Part shown: one piece after another, positions 1 through 12,017 of the stretch
Layout: each line of letters starts with the position of its first letter
Numbering within the stretch: position 1 is the stretch's first letter
Source of the DNA: Puccinia triticina
Taxonomy: Eukaryota > Basidiomycota > Pucciniomycetes > Pucciniales > Pucciniaceae
Length of the DNA: 64,000 nucleotides
NCBI RefSeq assembly: GCF_026914185.1
Contig: NC_070560.1
Coordinates: 6,377,501 to 6,441,500, forward strand
Direction of reading: 5' to 3'
Translations under genes and position numbers: made by a program
The notes under the pieces: generated by a model
What the model was told of the DNA's origin: nothing
Databases searched by the model: none
Seen by the model: the letters and a program-made list of their open reading frames with translations, nothing else

Positions 1-2663
1 GGTCAGTCGAGCGGAATCAAGCCAGGGTGAGTCGGTGACCGTCAATGGAACTTGATGGAAAGAATTCAAATCAGTTGTCCCACTGGGGAACGCTGTGGAA
101 GGTGAACACGGCACGAGGTCGACATTGACACACGCAAATATGTCAATCACAGAGGCACCAACATTGGCCGGCACTGGCCTGATCAAAGCACTCCTTGTGC
201 TTGATCAAAAGGCGACTACTGAAGCGTCCTGGCCGGCGGTGCTCAGGAAAGCTCCTCGGCAAGGGCGGCTTTGGCGCCAGCGGGTGGGCCTTTCATAAAA
301 AGTTCCTGGGTGGTGGAGTTCCGGTCCGGAGGGACCTCCCGGAAGGGGCGATTTCAATTTTCCGCGCGCAAGTCAACCCGGTGGCCCTAGAGAATTAGGT
401 TTCTAAAAGTTGGGTGACATAAGATAGGACCCTGGAAAGCAAGGCCAGAGGGTAGTAACTAACTGTGGGATTCATATAAGTTATTAAAAGATCTTTTTTT
501 GCTTTTCTTGCCAAATTTTGTTGAGGAGAATTAAATAGCAGTGTCAGCATGTATGTATTATTTTCCCTTTGATCAGCATACATGTGCCCATCTTTTCAGA
601 AGAAGAAGTATATCATGTTGGGTTGTGAGCCAAAGTGGCTTCAAACATTCATACATTTTGGTTACACTGGCTGCGCTTTCCGGGCTCCTCATAAAATCCT
701 AGGATCATATACTCTTTGACTAAGTCAAAAGTGTCAAAATTTTGATATGGAAGTTTTTGTAATGTGATCTATCATCCCTCTACCCCCTGCAACTCATAAT
801 GGCTTGAAGATGCTCTAAGGCTTGGAATTTATATGCTTTCAAATTTGAGAATGACAACCCTAGGAGATTCTTTTTCAATTCTTTTTTGGCCCCATGATAA
901 AGCTCACCTAACACAATCCCCTTGTTTCAGGGGCCGGGGGACTGGTGCACTGCAGGTGCCTTGTGAAGCAAGCCATGATGATGTGTACTGTATGATGATG
1001 CCAATACCCCAACAGTTTGGTCCCCTTAGTGCCCTTAAGCTTTATGCCACTGCTCCACTAGTATGTGGGTTTAGCCAGCTTCTGGGCTGTCTTGTTTCAT
1101 TCACCTACATGGAAACATTTTGCCTTTCAACACATAGCCAAGCACCTCCTAAAAGGCTACACTGCTTCCTGCCAGTATCAGCCTCATTTCATCCATGCAT
1201 TCCTCCTGAAATCAGCACATATCTCACTCTCAGCCTGGCCCCCCTCTCCACGCAATTGTGCTCAGCCTGGTCACCAACATATTGGTTTGCTGATAATTGT
1301 TTTTTCCAACCAAAGATTCCCAACACAATCCTTTTTCTTCTTCTTGATACACAAACCCTCCAGGGTCGGGTATCATGAATCTTCCATGCCTAACAGTAAC
1401 ACATGTATTGTATGTGCTACACCATTGCTGAGTCATTAATCCCCTTGGCCCAGAGCTTGGGCTTTGTCATCTGACACCCACTCATGGCACTTGACAGTGG
1501 TAGGCAGTAGCTGCATGAAGCTTGGATCAAAAAATGCATGAATTTTTCAATAAAACAAAAAGGAATTTTGGCTGCTGTGTTCCCCCCATAGAGAGGACTG
1601 GGTCCTCACAAACTCTCCTAGAAAAATGAGTGAACAAAAAATTGTCCCAACAAAGGAAGACTGAACCATTGATATGCAAGGATTGAAGAATAATAATAGG
1701 AAACATATTACAAAAAAACGGAAGAAGTAAAAAAAATGTTTTTGGTGGTTAAAAAAGTGTGTATTAAATCAATTGAAAAGAACCAAATGAAAGAGGAAAA
1801 AAGAACTAATAAATAATCTAAGGAAGCAAAGAAGGAAGGGAAGGGAGATAGAATCACACCAAAGCAAAGAAGAAAGAAGGAGGCGCGCAGGAGCAGGAGG
1901 CGGCTGGAGACAGGGTGATAGGATAAGGATAGTAGACGAAGTGAGAGAACAAGGTTGTGAGAGGGAGTAGTCAAAGGCTCAGAAAGAAGGGGGAGACAAA
2001 AAGCGAGACAAAGGAGGGACGGGTGGAGCAAGATTCAGAGGAGCGTGAAGACAACGAAGACATAAAGAAGAAGAAGACAGCTTTCCTCGTAAACGCCACA
2101 ATAAAAGACAACCCTTGTAACACACACACAAACAATACATAACAACAATGGACCCAGGGTACGACCAAGCGAGAGAAACATGATCTAAGTAAAAAGCACT
2201 GACGGTGTGCGCTCGAGGTATATAAATAGGAAAGGGACCTGTTCTTTGAATCTGTTTGTCTGTGTTTTTTTTTTGGGTGTTTTTTTGGTGGTGTTTTTGT
2301 ATGCGTGTTCTTGAGTGTTCATAGGACCACAAATGAAGAGAGGGGTGATTGCATTTTTTTCGAGGTCATGAAGGCGAGGAGTGAGAGAGAGGGTGTGGTT
2401 GGTCGGTGCACCTCAAAAAGAAGTCGCGAGTGCGTGCGGAAGGTAAGGAGAATGAAGAAAGGAAAAACTCAAGGCGGGTGGTTGGTGGGCGGAGAGGGAT
2501 GGACAAAGCCTGGAAAGACACTGTGTGCGTGTGTGGTAAAAGGAAAAAATAACCGAGCGGAGGAGGAGCTGGGTCGGCAAGGCTTTCTTGGATCGACGAG
2601 GCGGTGGGGTGGGCTGGTTCTGTGCGGTTGTAAGCGGTGGGGGTTGAATGCGGATGTGTTCGT
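1..2663. other. no supportable gene; 3' flank of the G-beta gene
   Basis: I see no convincing gene here. The open stretches are short, overlap on both strands and lack any motif I recognise. Roughly 1700-2350 is very purine-rich on the plus strand with small A-rich and (CA)n tracts, and probably contains the 3' untranslated region of the minus-strand G-beta gene that ends at 2664. A TATA-like run (TATATAAATA) near 2219 faces plus but has no gene after it. Confidence 0.5.
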
Positions 2664-4036
2664 TCATGCCCAGACCTAGACAGATGCGAGCACCACGAGA
2701 AGGAGCGAGATGAGCAAGACAAGGCGGGCAGGAGATGAGAAGAAGTGCAGACCTTGAGCATGCTATCCCAGCTGCCGGTACAGAGCGCCATTCCGTCAGA
2801 CGAGACGCCGAGACAGCTGACGCGGTTCTCATGGCCGGCCAGAACGCCGACTCGTTCGCCCTTCAGCGTGTCCCAGACGTTGCAGTTGAAGTCGTCGTAG
2901 CCTGCGAAGAGGATCCGGCCCGAGGCGGAGAAGGCCACCGAGGTGATCCCGCAGAGCACGTTGTCGTGTGTGTACTGATTCAGCTCGCGGTCGGCCCTCA
3001 GGTCGAACAGCCGGCACGAGGCATCGTCCGAGCCCGTCGCAAATGCATCCCCATTGGGAAAGAAGCTGGATCGTGGTAGACAAGCAAATATGATGAACTT
3101 TAGGATTGAGGCAGTCGGACCGGGTAAAAAAAAAGGGGAGGCTTACCATACAGCATTGATGTCCGATTCGTGGCCTACGAAGGACTGGACGACCTTTCCT
3201 GTCCGGACATCCCATACCTTGGCAGTTGCGTCGCATGCCCCGGAGACAAAGGTATTCAGGTTAGGACCGAGCGAGAGACTGAGCAGAATCAGTAAAAACA
3301 ATCAGCAAGAGCGATCCAAGCGGATCAGACGGTTGGTCGGGCGGAAGGGTAGACCGACCTCATGACATCGCCGGAGTGGTCGTTGAATTCGACGACTCGG
3401 ACGCCCGCCTCGATATCCCAAAGCATACACGACATGTCTCCAGACGAGGTGAGGATTTGGCGGTCGTTCAAGAATCGGCAGCAGGACAGATAGCCGGTGT
3501 GTGCGCTGAGCTCACGGGCCACTCGGACGGATCCCTCCTTGGAGCGGAGGTTGTAGATCGAGCAGATATTGTCGAGGCCGCCGCAGGCAACAAAGTTGCC
3601 GGAGGGGGCGTAGGCACAGGTCATGACCCACGAGGAGCGCAGCGGGATGGCATGGACCTTGTTGGTCGTATACGCATCCCAGACGATCAGCTTGCCGTCC
3701 TGGGATGCCGAGACGAGGTGGCGTTGGTCTTGGGCCCAGTGCATGGCGTAGATCTTGGCCAGATGGCCCTTCAGGGTTCGCCGGGGCTTGATGGGGATCC
3801 GGGGCAGAGGGTCGATTTCGGCAGCCATGGCCCGGACTGTAGGAGCGAGCGGATGAACGAACAAGAACAGCAGAAAAAAAAAAACACCAGTTGAGTGAAC
3901 ATCGAGGCTTGCGATGCTGTGTATGGGACGTACGGGTGGTGTCGGCCAGCTGGTCGCGTTTCGCACGGATTTTCTCCTTGAGTGTCTCGGCCTCCCGACG
4001 AGCGGCGGCGATCTTTTCCTGGATGTCGGTGGACAT
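2664..4036 (-). CDS. GPB1: heterotrimeric G-protein beta subunit (WD40)
   Basis: Guanine nucleotide-binding protein beta subunit, which pairs with a gamma subunit and G-alpha at the membrane to relay receptor signals (mating and cAMP pathways in fungi). Five exons in coding order: 4036-3934, 3836-3359, 3278-3147, 3065-2753 and 2675-2664, giving 345 residues, the usual family length. Residues 1-about 40 form the N-terminal coiled coil. From about residue 55 seven WD40 blades follow, with family signatures such as DVMSLSLGPN, INAVCFFPNG and ATGSDD, each rebuilt across a splice junction. The last exon is only 12 nt and encodes V-W-A-stop, completing the standard ending LKVWA. All introns are 77-97 nt GT-AG. 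Start chosen because MSTDIQEKI begins the coiled coil. Confidence is high for family; the symbol follows other basidiomycetes (STE4 in yeast). Confidence 0.95.
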
Positions 4037-5945
4037 GATGGGTAGTGTTCGGAAGCTAAGAGGGGCCGGATGAGGGCGGGGGAGGGCCGGTGGGGGCTAG
4101 GGTGGGTTGGGTTCGGTTGGTTGGCGGGCTGGTTCGGCTGGGGTGGTGGGTAAGAGATGTGGGGGAATACTAAGTGGTCGCTGGGGATGGGGGTGGGGGT
4201 GGGGGGTGGGTGTATGGGGGTGGCTGGTGAGGAAAGGCAAGTCAGCTCCAGCAGGCGGCAGGCAGAGACAGCAGCTGGCGGGTTGGAAATCCCAGGCAAG
4301 GCCAGCCAAATTAAAATAGAAATAAAAACAAAATATATTTACATAAAGCCAGTCTGGGCCAGCCACTTAAACACATAAAACAAGGTTATATATCGCATCT
4401 ATGGACTTGCACACCTCCACAACCCCATACACACACCCAGCCAGAAATACACATTTCTGCCCACTTGCAATCAATCGCACATTTGCCAAGCTCATGGTCA
4501 TCTCGGAAGCTTTAATACCGATCACGCCAGCTCGAGCAACCTAAATACATATTCATGTTTCCAGATAGTGTACTTTATGGAGGACAGATCGAAGCAAGAC
4601 GGGGGGGGGGGTCTCGAAGTCTGCAAGTCTGGCAAGTCTGCAAGGCTCAAGCCGAACGGAGCACGCATCTCGCACACATGTGCAACTGCTACAATCGAAA
4701 GTGTTTGTATCATTCGGCTCAGAGCCTCAGACCGATGCTCTCGCATCAATTCAATCCACTCGGCCTTAAGGATAAACGATTGTAAGAAAGCACGAACTGT
4801 GGACCACCCAGTATCAAACATACATGACGATCTTCTTATGATCCCCTTCGAAAAAAAGAAAAAAAAAAAAACAAAGAAGAAAAAAAAAACTGTCAACTTT
4901 ACAGACGCTTGACATGTTTCTGATCAATCAATCAAGAGAGAAGCTTCTCCCCAACAACTGGGCGGTTCTAGGCAAAACTCTGTTCTTTGTAAGGCCACAA
5001 TCTGGTTATTAAACCCTGAAAGACCAGTGCATATATCTATGCCCACAAGAAGAGTCTACATACATAGACGCATAGCAAGTGCCTTGAGAACTGATCTAAA
5101 CACACACCCTGTACACATTCTAAAGGGGGAAAAACAAATGCCAGAAATAAGTATGGGTGGGACTGTAACTTGCCGCCTGTAATTGCAGGGGCCCCGGGGA
5201 GGGTGGGAATGAGTCAAGTTGGGTTGGACAGCCAAGTGGCAAGACCTACATAAATATGTAACACTCAAGCTACATAAAAAAATCAAGATCCTCAAAAGAA
5301 AGGCTGGGTTAAACTATTCTCCCCACAAAACTTCATGGCAATCTTGGGCAGGTTTCTGGGTGAGGGCGGCTCTACTCATCTTCTCCATTACACACTGGGA
5401 GGAAATTTGATTGTGGCTGAACATCCCCTTCTGAATTGATGAAACAACAATTGGTCTTGCACGTGGCCAGCGCGTGTGGTCACTCATGCATCAACTGATA
5501 GCTGAAGATCGAAGCCCCAACAGTAAGGTTGAGTTTCGATTGGTTGAATAAAAACACTGAATTACTCACATCTATGGTCTATATGCAGCTCACCCCCATG
5601 AAGGAATCCCAAAAAGGTATGCAAGAACCCATTCTGATTGCTGAAGTAAACAGTATATACATGAGTTGAGCTATCATTCAACTAGAAAAACGAAGTGCTT
5701 TCAGGCCACACATCTTAAGGTCAAAATAGATGGATAGAGAACTGTCTACGCCTCCCTCATATGTAGCCTTTCTCTCATTTTAGTTGTGTTCTCGTGTTGA
5801 TATCCTTCGGGCTTGTCTTCCATGTTTTTTGGGGGGGTTGCGGTTCCAAAGAATGTACTGATACATACATCAATGAGAGGAAATGATTACAATGTCCCAT
5901 TTTCTAGCCAAACAAACGCAGTGGGCACGATGATATGGAGGAGAG
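4037..5945. other. intergenic: G-beta promoter and CFD1 3' flank
   Basis: No gene seen. 4037-4260 lies directly upstream of the G-beta start and is strongly G-rich on plus (C-rich on the coding strand), typical of a fungal promoter or 5' UTR. There is a poly-A tract near 4853-4890 and an A/T-rich stretch to 5945 that should hold the CFD1 3' UTR. Confidence 0.5.
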
Positions 5946-7071
5946 TTAGATGGATGATGATGATGATCCGGTGATGATTGAATAAACGATGCGTTCAGAG
6001 ATCTCGGCAAAGATCTTCGAGGTTCTGGTTTCGAAGTAGCGGCTGATGAGGAGAGAGTTAGTGTTAACAGGGGAAGAGGAGGGAGTCGTAGGATCAGAGG
6101 GGGGAAGTGGCTGATTATTGGGGTCGGTAGCCTGGTCCATGAGTTTCATAAAGTCGACATCGATCGGGATTTTGCCGAGGAACGTTAGTGGTTGAGGTTG
6201 CTGATCGAGGGGCCCGGCTTGGCTCGAGACTTTCTCGCAGAAGCTGAGGCCGCCGCCGCTCCCGAAGATGTTCTGGATCTCGTCGCAATGTGGACAGAGG
6301 AAGCCGCTCATGTTTTCGACCAAGCCGACGACCCTCAGCCCGGTCTTCTTCGTGAAATCGTACTCTTTCGACACGTCTAGGAGAGATACTGCTTGCGGAG
6401 TCGTGACTAGGACTGACGAGAGGCTTGGGAGGATCTCCCCAGGGGCTGGTGACGGTGTGGCTTGGTGGGTCAGAAGGGGCGAAAGCTGCTCTAAGAGAGA
6501 GATGTGCTCGTCGGATGTGCCTAAGCCAAAAAAGAAAAAATGGAAATAGAGGCTCTCAATATTGCCGTGTTATGTTGGATGAGAAACAAGACGGGGGAAG
6601 AGGAGAGGACGGACCTGGTGGGGTGTCGATAATGAGCCAGTCTAACTCTCCCCAACTGACATCGACCAAGAACTGGCGGATCATCGCATTCTTTTTAGGG
6701 CCCCTCCAGACGACGCTATCTCGTGGGTTGTTGAGCAGGAAGCCGATGCTCATACATTTCAATGTTTGCTGGTCAGCAGACGAGAGGTTTCCGGGGTCGG
6801 AAGAAGGCTCGTTGAAGGTGGTCTGGACAGGCACCCAGCCGTCGGTGGACTGCAAGACCGAGCGGCCTTCGAGGCCGAGCATCCGGGGGATCGATGGTCC
6901 GGTGAGATCGATATCCAGCAGGCCGACCTTGGCATCCTTGGATCGGTTGAGGAGTGATAGCGCTAGTTGGACTGAGACCGATGACTTTCCCACTCCGCCC
7001 TTGCCTGAGAGGACCAGTATGATATGTTTGACACGTCTCAGTCGTCGACTCAGGGCTGGATCGCTAGCCAT
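5946..7071 (-). CDS. CFD1: cytosolic Fe-S cluster scaffold P-loop ATPase (Cfd1/NUBP2)
   Basis: Member of the MRP/NBP35 P-loop ATPase family; Cfd1 with Nbp35 forms the scaffold that assembles 4Fe-4S clusters for cytosolic and nuclear proteins. Two exons, 7071-6615 and 6520-5946, joined by a 94-nt intron, giving 343 residues. The deviant Walker A (GKGGVGKSS) is at residues 23-31 and the splice rebuilds the family motif [28 protein letters not shown] follows, and a CPHC motif (Cys228 and Cys231) supplies the bridging-cluster ligands. There is no N-terminal ferredoxin-like four-cysteine extension, which separates it from Nbp35. Two Pro/Ser-rich inserts (about residues 165-185 and 262-285) are longer than I expect for the family. 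Strong assignment. Confidence 0.93.
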
Positions 7072-7710
7072 GGTGCTGTGCTGAGGGTTGTTGCTTCGAG
7101 CGAGTCTGGCTGGAATGCGAGCTGTTTATGTATCGGCCGATTCTCGATGATTGGGTGGCCAGTTGGTTGTGGTTGGGATGGATGGGCTGCTTCGAGCTGG
7201 GTATGTAGACAGTCGCTCGTTTTACCTGAAACCAATCCAATCATCCTCATCTGCTCTGTACTGTCGACTGTCTGTTTGGAATGGAACTCCCCTTCATGTG
7301 GCGATGATGATGGTGGTCGCTGGGCTACAGACAAGGCGCTGGCAGATCCAAGAAAGCAAAGAAGCATCCTTTCCACTTGATAAGTCAGGGCTTGCCCAAC
7401 GAAGTCACACAGTGCCCACTCCAATGTAAGTATTTATAAGAACAGTTCTACATATTTATGTCTGCTTCCTTCCCTTATCTCACATCCCACTCACAACACC
7501 ATCAACAACTAAACTAAACTGGAATACAAGAAAAAAAATGCTTTGTTGGTACAGTGGCAAGTTGCGAACGTAATCTCATCTTGGGGATGACACCTCTGCC
7601 ATGTATACTTTCTTTTGTTTTGTGTTGTGGAGAAGAACGATGTGTCTTTCATTACATTGAGATATGATGGAGTTCCAGTTGGAGTTCGATTGTAGGTTAT
7701 TACCTTTGAA
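7072..7710. other. intergenic: CFD1 promoter and PRP2 3' flank
   Basis: Only about 640 bp separate the CFD1 start from the PRP2 stop. Small open frames on both strands have no recognisable content. The half next to 7072 should carry the CFD1 promoter; no clear TATA box is visible. Confidence 0.5.
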
Positions 7711-10700
7711 TCATTCGTCAGCCTTACGCACTTGAATTTGTTTTGGGAGCTTCTTCTTTCCACTAGACATCGACATGAATATCAAAATCAGCATATAGTG
7801 ATAAGATAGAAAAAGGTCGACTATTGTTTGATTGTGATGACCCGAAAAGATATTTGGAATCGGAAGGCGTCAAGAAAGAAAAGAAAAAACTTACAAAATC
7901 TCCAGATCAGCAGGTTTGAAGAAGTGGGGGGCGGCTTGTAGAAGCCATTCAGGTTTGTCGATCTGCATGACTTGTCGAGCATATTCTTTACTAGTCAAGA
8001 CCAATTCATAAAACAGAATCACTTTTTTTGGCGGGCGATGGAAGTATGAGAGAATGGTGGGATCAGTCAGATGAGGTGTTAAATCTTTCAGAAGAGAAAT
8101 GAAATCGCAGAGGAGGGACTGTAAAACGTACTTCGTGGTGGAGGTTGTGTCTTGAAACAACTAGACGATGGGTGGATGTAAACTGATTGGTTGGATTTCA
8201 ATGTCCGGTACGAGTCTCCTCCCTTCCCGAGCCGTGCCTAACCAATCAAAACAATTTGATCAGAAATTGGCATCAACAAAATGAAAAAAATACGCGCAAG
8301 AATTCGAATACATAAAAGGAAGGAGACGGACAGTATTCATGAAATAACCGCCGAGTAAGCTCTTCTGGATCGGCTCGATAGACCCACTCGAGTTAGATTC
8401 AGGTACGATCTCCACCCGTTCACAGAGACTCGACAGTTGATCTCGGATGTCTCGCACTCGATTCAGGCACTTGATTTGCACATAATTTTCGTACGACCAG
8501 GAAATCGACCAGTTCGTCTCTTTCCATTGTTCAAACACGTTCAATAGTGTAAAATGGTCCCCGCCAGGTTGTACAAAATTCAATCGGGCCCTAAAATCCT
8601 CAAACGGTAGATAGATATTCGGAAGTGTCGGGATGTGGAATAATGGTCAGGCACTTTTTTCATGGGTAATGTGGAGTGCACAAGGGGAAATTAGTATTTA
8701 CCGATCTGCATGCATCTTCTTATCCTTGGGCCGATAGAAGAGAGAACTACTTTCAGAAAGCATTGAAACGATCGACAAAACTTCTTCTGTGCAATGATGT
8801 TTTTCGCTCTCAAGGATGGCCTTTGACAGCATTGGATCCATTGGAAACTCGGCCATCTTCCTGCCGATTTTAGTCAGTTCACCTCGGTCGTTGAACGCTC
8901 CCAGGGCATAAAGAAGATCTAGAGCTCGTATCAGGGTATCACCGGGTGGTGGATCCAAGAAGTCGAATCCGATCAAGTCGTTGATTCCTAATGACTTCAG
9001 GAGTAGAACTACGTTGGCCAAGTTGGTTCTCTGGATCTCCGGAACGGTGTCTTCGTCTAACTCCTTCATGTAGGCTGACTTCGTGTACAGTCTGAAGCAT
9101 TTTCCTGGGGCTACTCGCCCCGCCCGACCAGCACGTTGGTTTGCGGCCGCACGTGAACACTAATCAATAAAGAAACCCCAATCAAAGCCATGTCAGGTTG
9201 AGAAACAGAAACGAGAATATAACAAGATGGAAAAGAGTGACGACCAACAGGAACAACGACCAAGGATTCCATACCGGTACGAGGATTATAAGAGTTCTGT
9301 TTGACAAAACCGGGATCAATGACATAAACGACACCATCGATAGTAATAGAAGTTTCGGCGATATTCGTTGCCAGGACGACTTTGCGAGCTCTATCAGGTG
9401 TCGGCTCAAAGATCTTGGCCTGCATCTCGGTGGGCAGATTAGCGTAAATCGGACAGATCATCAATTCCCCTATTTTATTTCCCAAGGCCCTCGCTGTTTC
9501 CTCCAGGTTCTCTTGTGCTGCTTCGATCTCATCTTGGCCGGTAAAGAATACAAGGATATCGCCCTTGGGTTGGGTGGTATGGATTTGGAAGATAGTCGTG
9601 ACTGCCGCATGGAGGTAGTTTGCCTCTGGGTTGGGTGTATATAAGATATCCACCGGATACATTCTTCCCGGGACTGCGAAGGAATCTCAGTCAGCATCAG
9701 CCGTTCCCGGTAGTTACGGTGAATGAACAAGGGCACGGACTATTGAAGATTGGAGCATCATCAAAATATTCTGAGAATTTCGCGGCATTCATAGTCGCAC
9801 TGGAGATTAACAGCCGGAAGTCGGGCCTGAAGCGAGCAATGTCCTGCCGGGAAAACACAAATATAATCAGTACCTTCAGAGGTTTTTTTTTTTTAACTTC
9901 CTTTCGGGCACTCACCTTAACCAAGCCCAATAAAATATCTGTACTCAGTGTACGTTCATGAGCTTCATCGATAATCATGGCGCTATAGCCAGCTAGATCG
10001 GGTTCCGTCATAAACTCCCTGAGCAACATTCCGTCGGTCATATATTTGATGACGGTCTTGGGCGAAGTACAATCTTCAAACCGAATCGAGTAGCCGACAG
10101 CATCTCCTACTCGGACGCCCATTTCATCGGCCACTCGAGCTGCTACTGACATAGCCGCAACTCGTCGAGGTTGAGTGCAGCCGATCTTCCCTCCATCCTT
10201 GGTATAACCCGCCTCGTGCAAATACTGAGGGAGTTGAGTGGTCTTCCCTGACCCCGTCTCTCCAACGACGATCAGGACTTGATATTCTGAGACTGCTTGG
10301 AGTAGCTTTTCCCTCCATTCGTAGACTGGAAGTGACTTTCGAACTTCATCGATTGACTTTGCTTTAAACATTGACAATCAACAAAATTAAATTTGAAACA
10401 AATCAACTGGGTATCACGTTCAACCTGATAAAAAAAAAGAGAAAAAAAGCTAAGCAAGCACATCTAATACATACCTCGACGTTCCGCGGCATCGATCTGA
10501 GCTTGGAGAGCAGCGTCTTTCGCACTCAATGTACCCCCGATCCGGCTGTCTTGGTCCACTAGGAAAGCTATTGTAGCGCTCTCATCGAAAACATATTCGT
10601 AATCCTCGGCTTGCACCGATCGATCCATCGCGCCAAAAGTGGCGGTGGCGTTTTGAGTCTGAATGGCCTCATAACGGTCCACATCGGTTACGAACTCATC

Positions 10701-11827
10701 AGCTGGTCTCTTACTCTCTTCGTATCGTTTATATAAGGCGTCGTGCTTCTTCTTTTTATCCAGTCTTCCCTGTTCAGTTATATAATCTAGACCGCAAGAT
10801 TTTTTCAAGTCAGCTAACTAGCTTGATAATTGCAAAAAAAAAAAAAAAAGAACATCAAAAGATGCGATCCCGAGCAATTACCTTCGGGCATCACGTAGCC
10901 ATCGTAACCATCATCGATACCCATCCTCTCCTGAGCTAGACGTAAGACCTCTTTCTTTTTGTTCAACTCTCGAATCTCTCGCTGGGTCATGACGACCCCT
11001 TTGAAATCAGCCTCTTCATCCAATATTTCTTGTTTGAGTAGTTCGATCTGTTGTAGTTCACGTTTGCTCAGATATTCTTGTCTGGCTCTCTTCCTGACCT
11101 CGGGCATCGCCATCTTCCTAGCCTCCTCATCGTTTTCTAAGTTCCGGCGACGGATTTGATCGGGGGTGAGTTTAGAGGTTTTATCTTCGACTATCTTCTT
11201 AGTCTTGTCACGGTCTTTCGCCTTGAGTCTTTCTGCGAATTCATCTCTCTCCTTGGCATCCTGGAGCCGTTCTCGTTCGATCCGTTCGGCCTCTGTTTCT
11301 GTTGGTTCTTCTTGTGAGTGGTCTAGATCCTGATCCCCCCTCCGCTGCGCTCCTTCGGCCCATCGTTGTCTCTTGGCAGCCCGTTCTTCCTCATCGCTCT
11401 CCCATCCGTCCTTGGCATTGGTCGTCTTGCTTTTCAAGGTGCCCTTCTCTTTCCTTCCCTTCTTAATCTCAACTGTCGAGTCATCGGGAGCATCGTCGAT
11501 CAGGAGGCCAAACTTTTGCTTCTGCAAAGCCTTCGCCTCCAGCTCGGCCTTCTTCCTGCTGTTCTCCTGAGCCTGTTTCTTGGAGGAAGCGGTAGTCGCA
11601 GCGGATGATGAAGAGGCCCGAGGGACACGCTTGAAGAGCTCGTTGACGAAGTAGTCGGCCTCTGGAGAAGAACTGAGCCCGACGGACATCAACGAGGCGA
11701 GCAGCGAGCTTGCTGAGGGGGCTGTTGTGGCAGTCTTGATCATGTACTCCACCATCACGCTGTCGGACATTTCGAACAGCCTCAAGATGCTGTCGCTGAC
11801 CCATTGCCGGAGCTGAGAGGGATTCAT
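7711..11827 (-). CDS. PRP2: spliceosomal DEAH-box ATPase Prp2/DHX16 (apparent frameshift in exon 8)
   Basis: DEAH RNA helicase that remodels the spliceosome before the first catalytic step. Nine exons: 11827-10882, 10786-10475, 10361-9916, 9843-9741, 9673-9249, 9159-8702, 8590-8332, 8237-7895 and 7762-7711; about 1114 residues if the frame is restored. Motifs: GETGSGKT 453-460, DEAH 551-554, SAT 583-585, [20 protein letters not shown] 752-759, then winged-helix, ratchet and OB-fold regions ending in FGKKKLPK. The N-terminus matches the DHX16 leader ([10 protein letters not shown]), so I start at 11827; an in-frame ATG at 11923 would add 32 residues. All junction phases agree except inside exon 8. 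Near 8157-8162 one nucleotide is missing between VYIHPSS and LFQDTT, so literal translation stops soon after and loses most of the OB-fold. This may be a consensus error or a real lesion. Confidence 0.9.
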
Positions 11828-12017
11828 GGCTCCAACGCGTGTAGAAGGGTGCGAGGACGAGTGTTCGGGAGTCGTGGTGGTTCTTGATGAGTGGTGGCCG
11901 TGGGAGGCTGGCTGCTGTGACATGGCCCGGCTGGAGACCACCCTCCCGCGAGAAAAGGCTGCTGCGACTATCCACCCTCAACCACATCCACCTCGAAGCA
12001 GACCCAGCACGCAAGAC
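11828..12017. promoter_or_regulatory. shared divergent promoter between PRP2 and CTK2
   Basis: The two start codons face away from each other across 190 bp (only 94 bp if PRP2 begins at the ATG at 11923). Both 5' UTRs and both core promoters must lie here or overlap the neighbouring coding sequence. There is no obvious TATA box, as is common for housekeeping divergent pairs. Confidence 0.5.

Noticed and set aside
95..398. Plus frame with LLGKGGFGASGWAF, resembling a kinase glycine loop
   Set aside because: The motif is isolated, no other kinase motif follows, and the frame is only 67 codons.
833..1378. 181-codon plus ORF
   Set aside because: Composition is that of random AT-rich DNA, overlapping frames exist on both strands, and there is no motif or initiation context.
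2366..2750. Long open extension of the G-beta coding frame
   Set aside because: The standard LKVWA ending is recovered by a GT-AG intron to a 12-nt exon, so the extension is most simply intron plus 3' flank. Kept only as a finding on possible retention.
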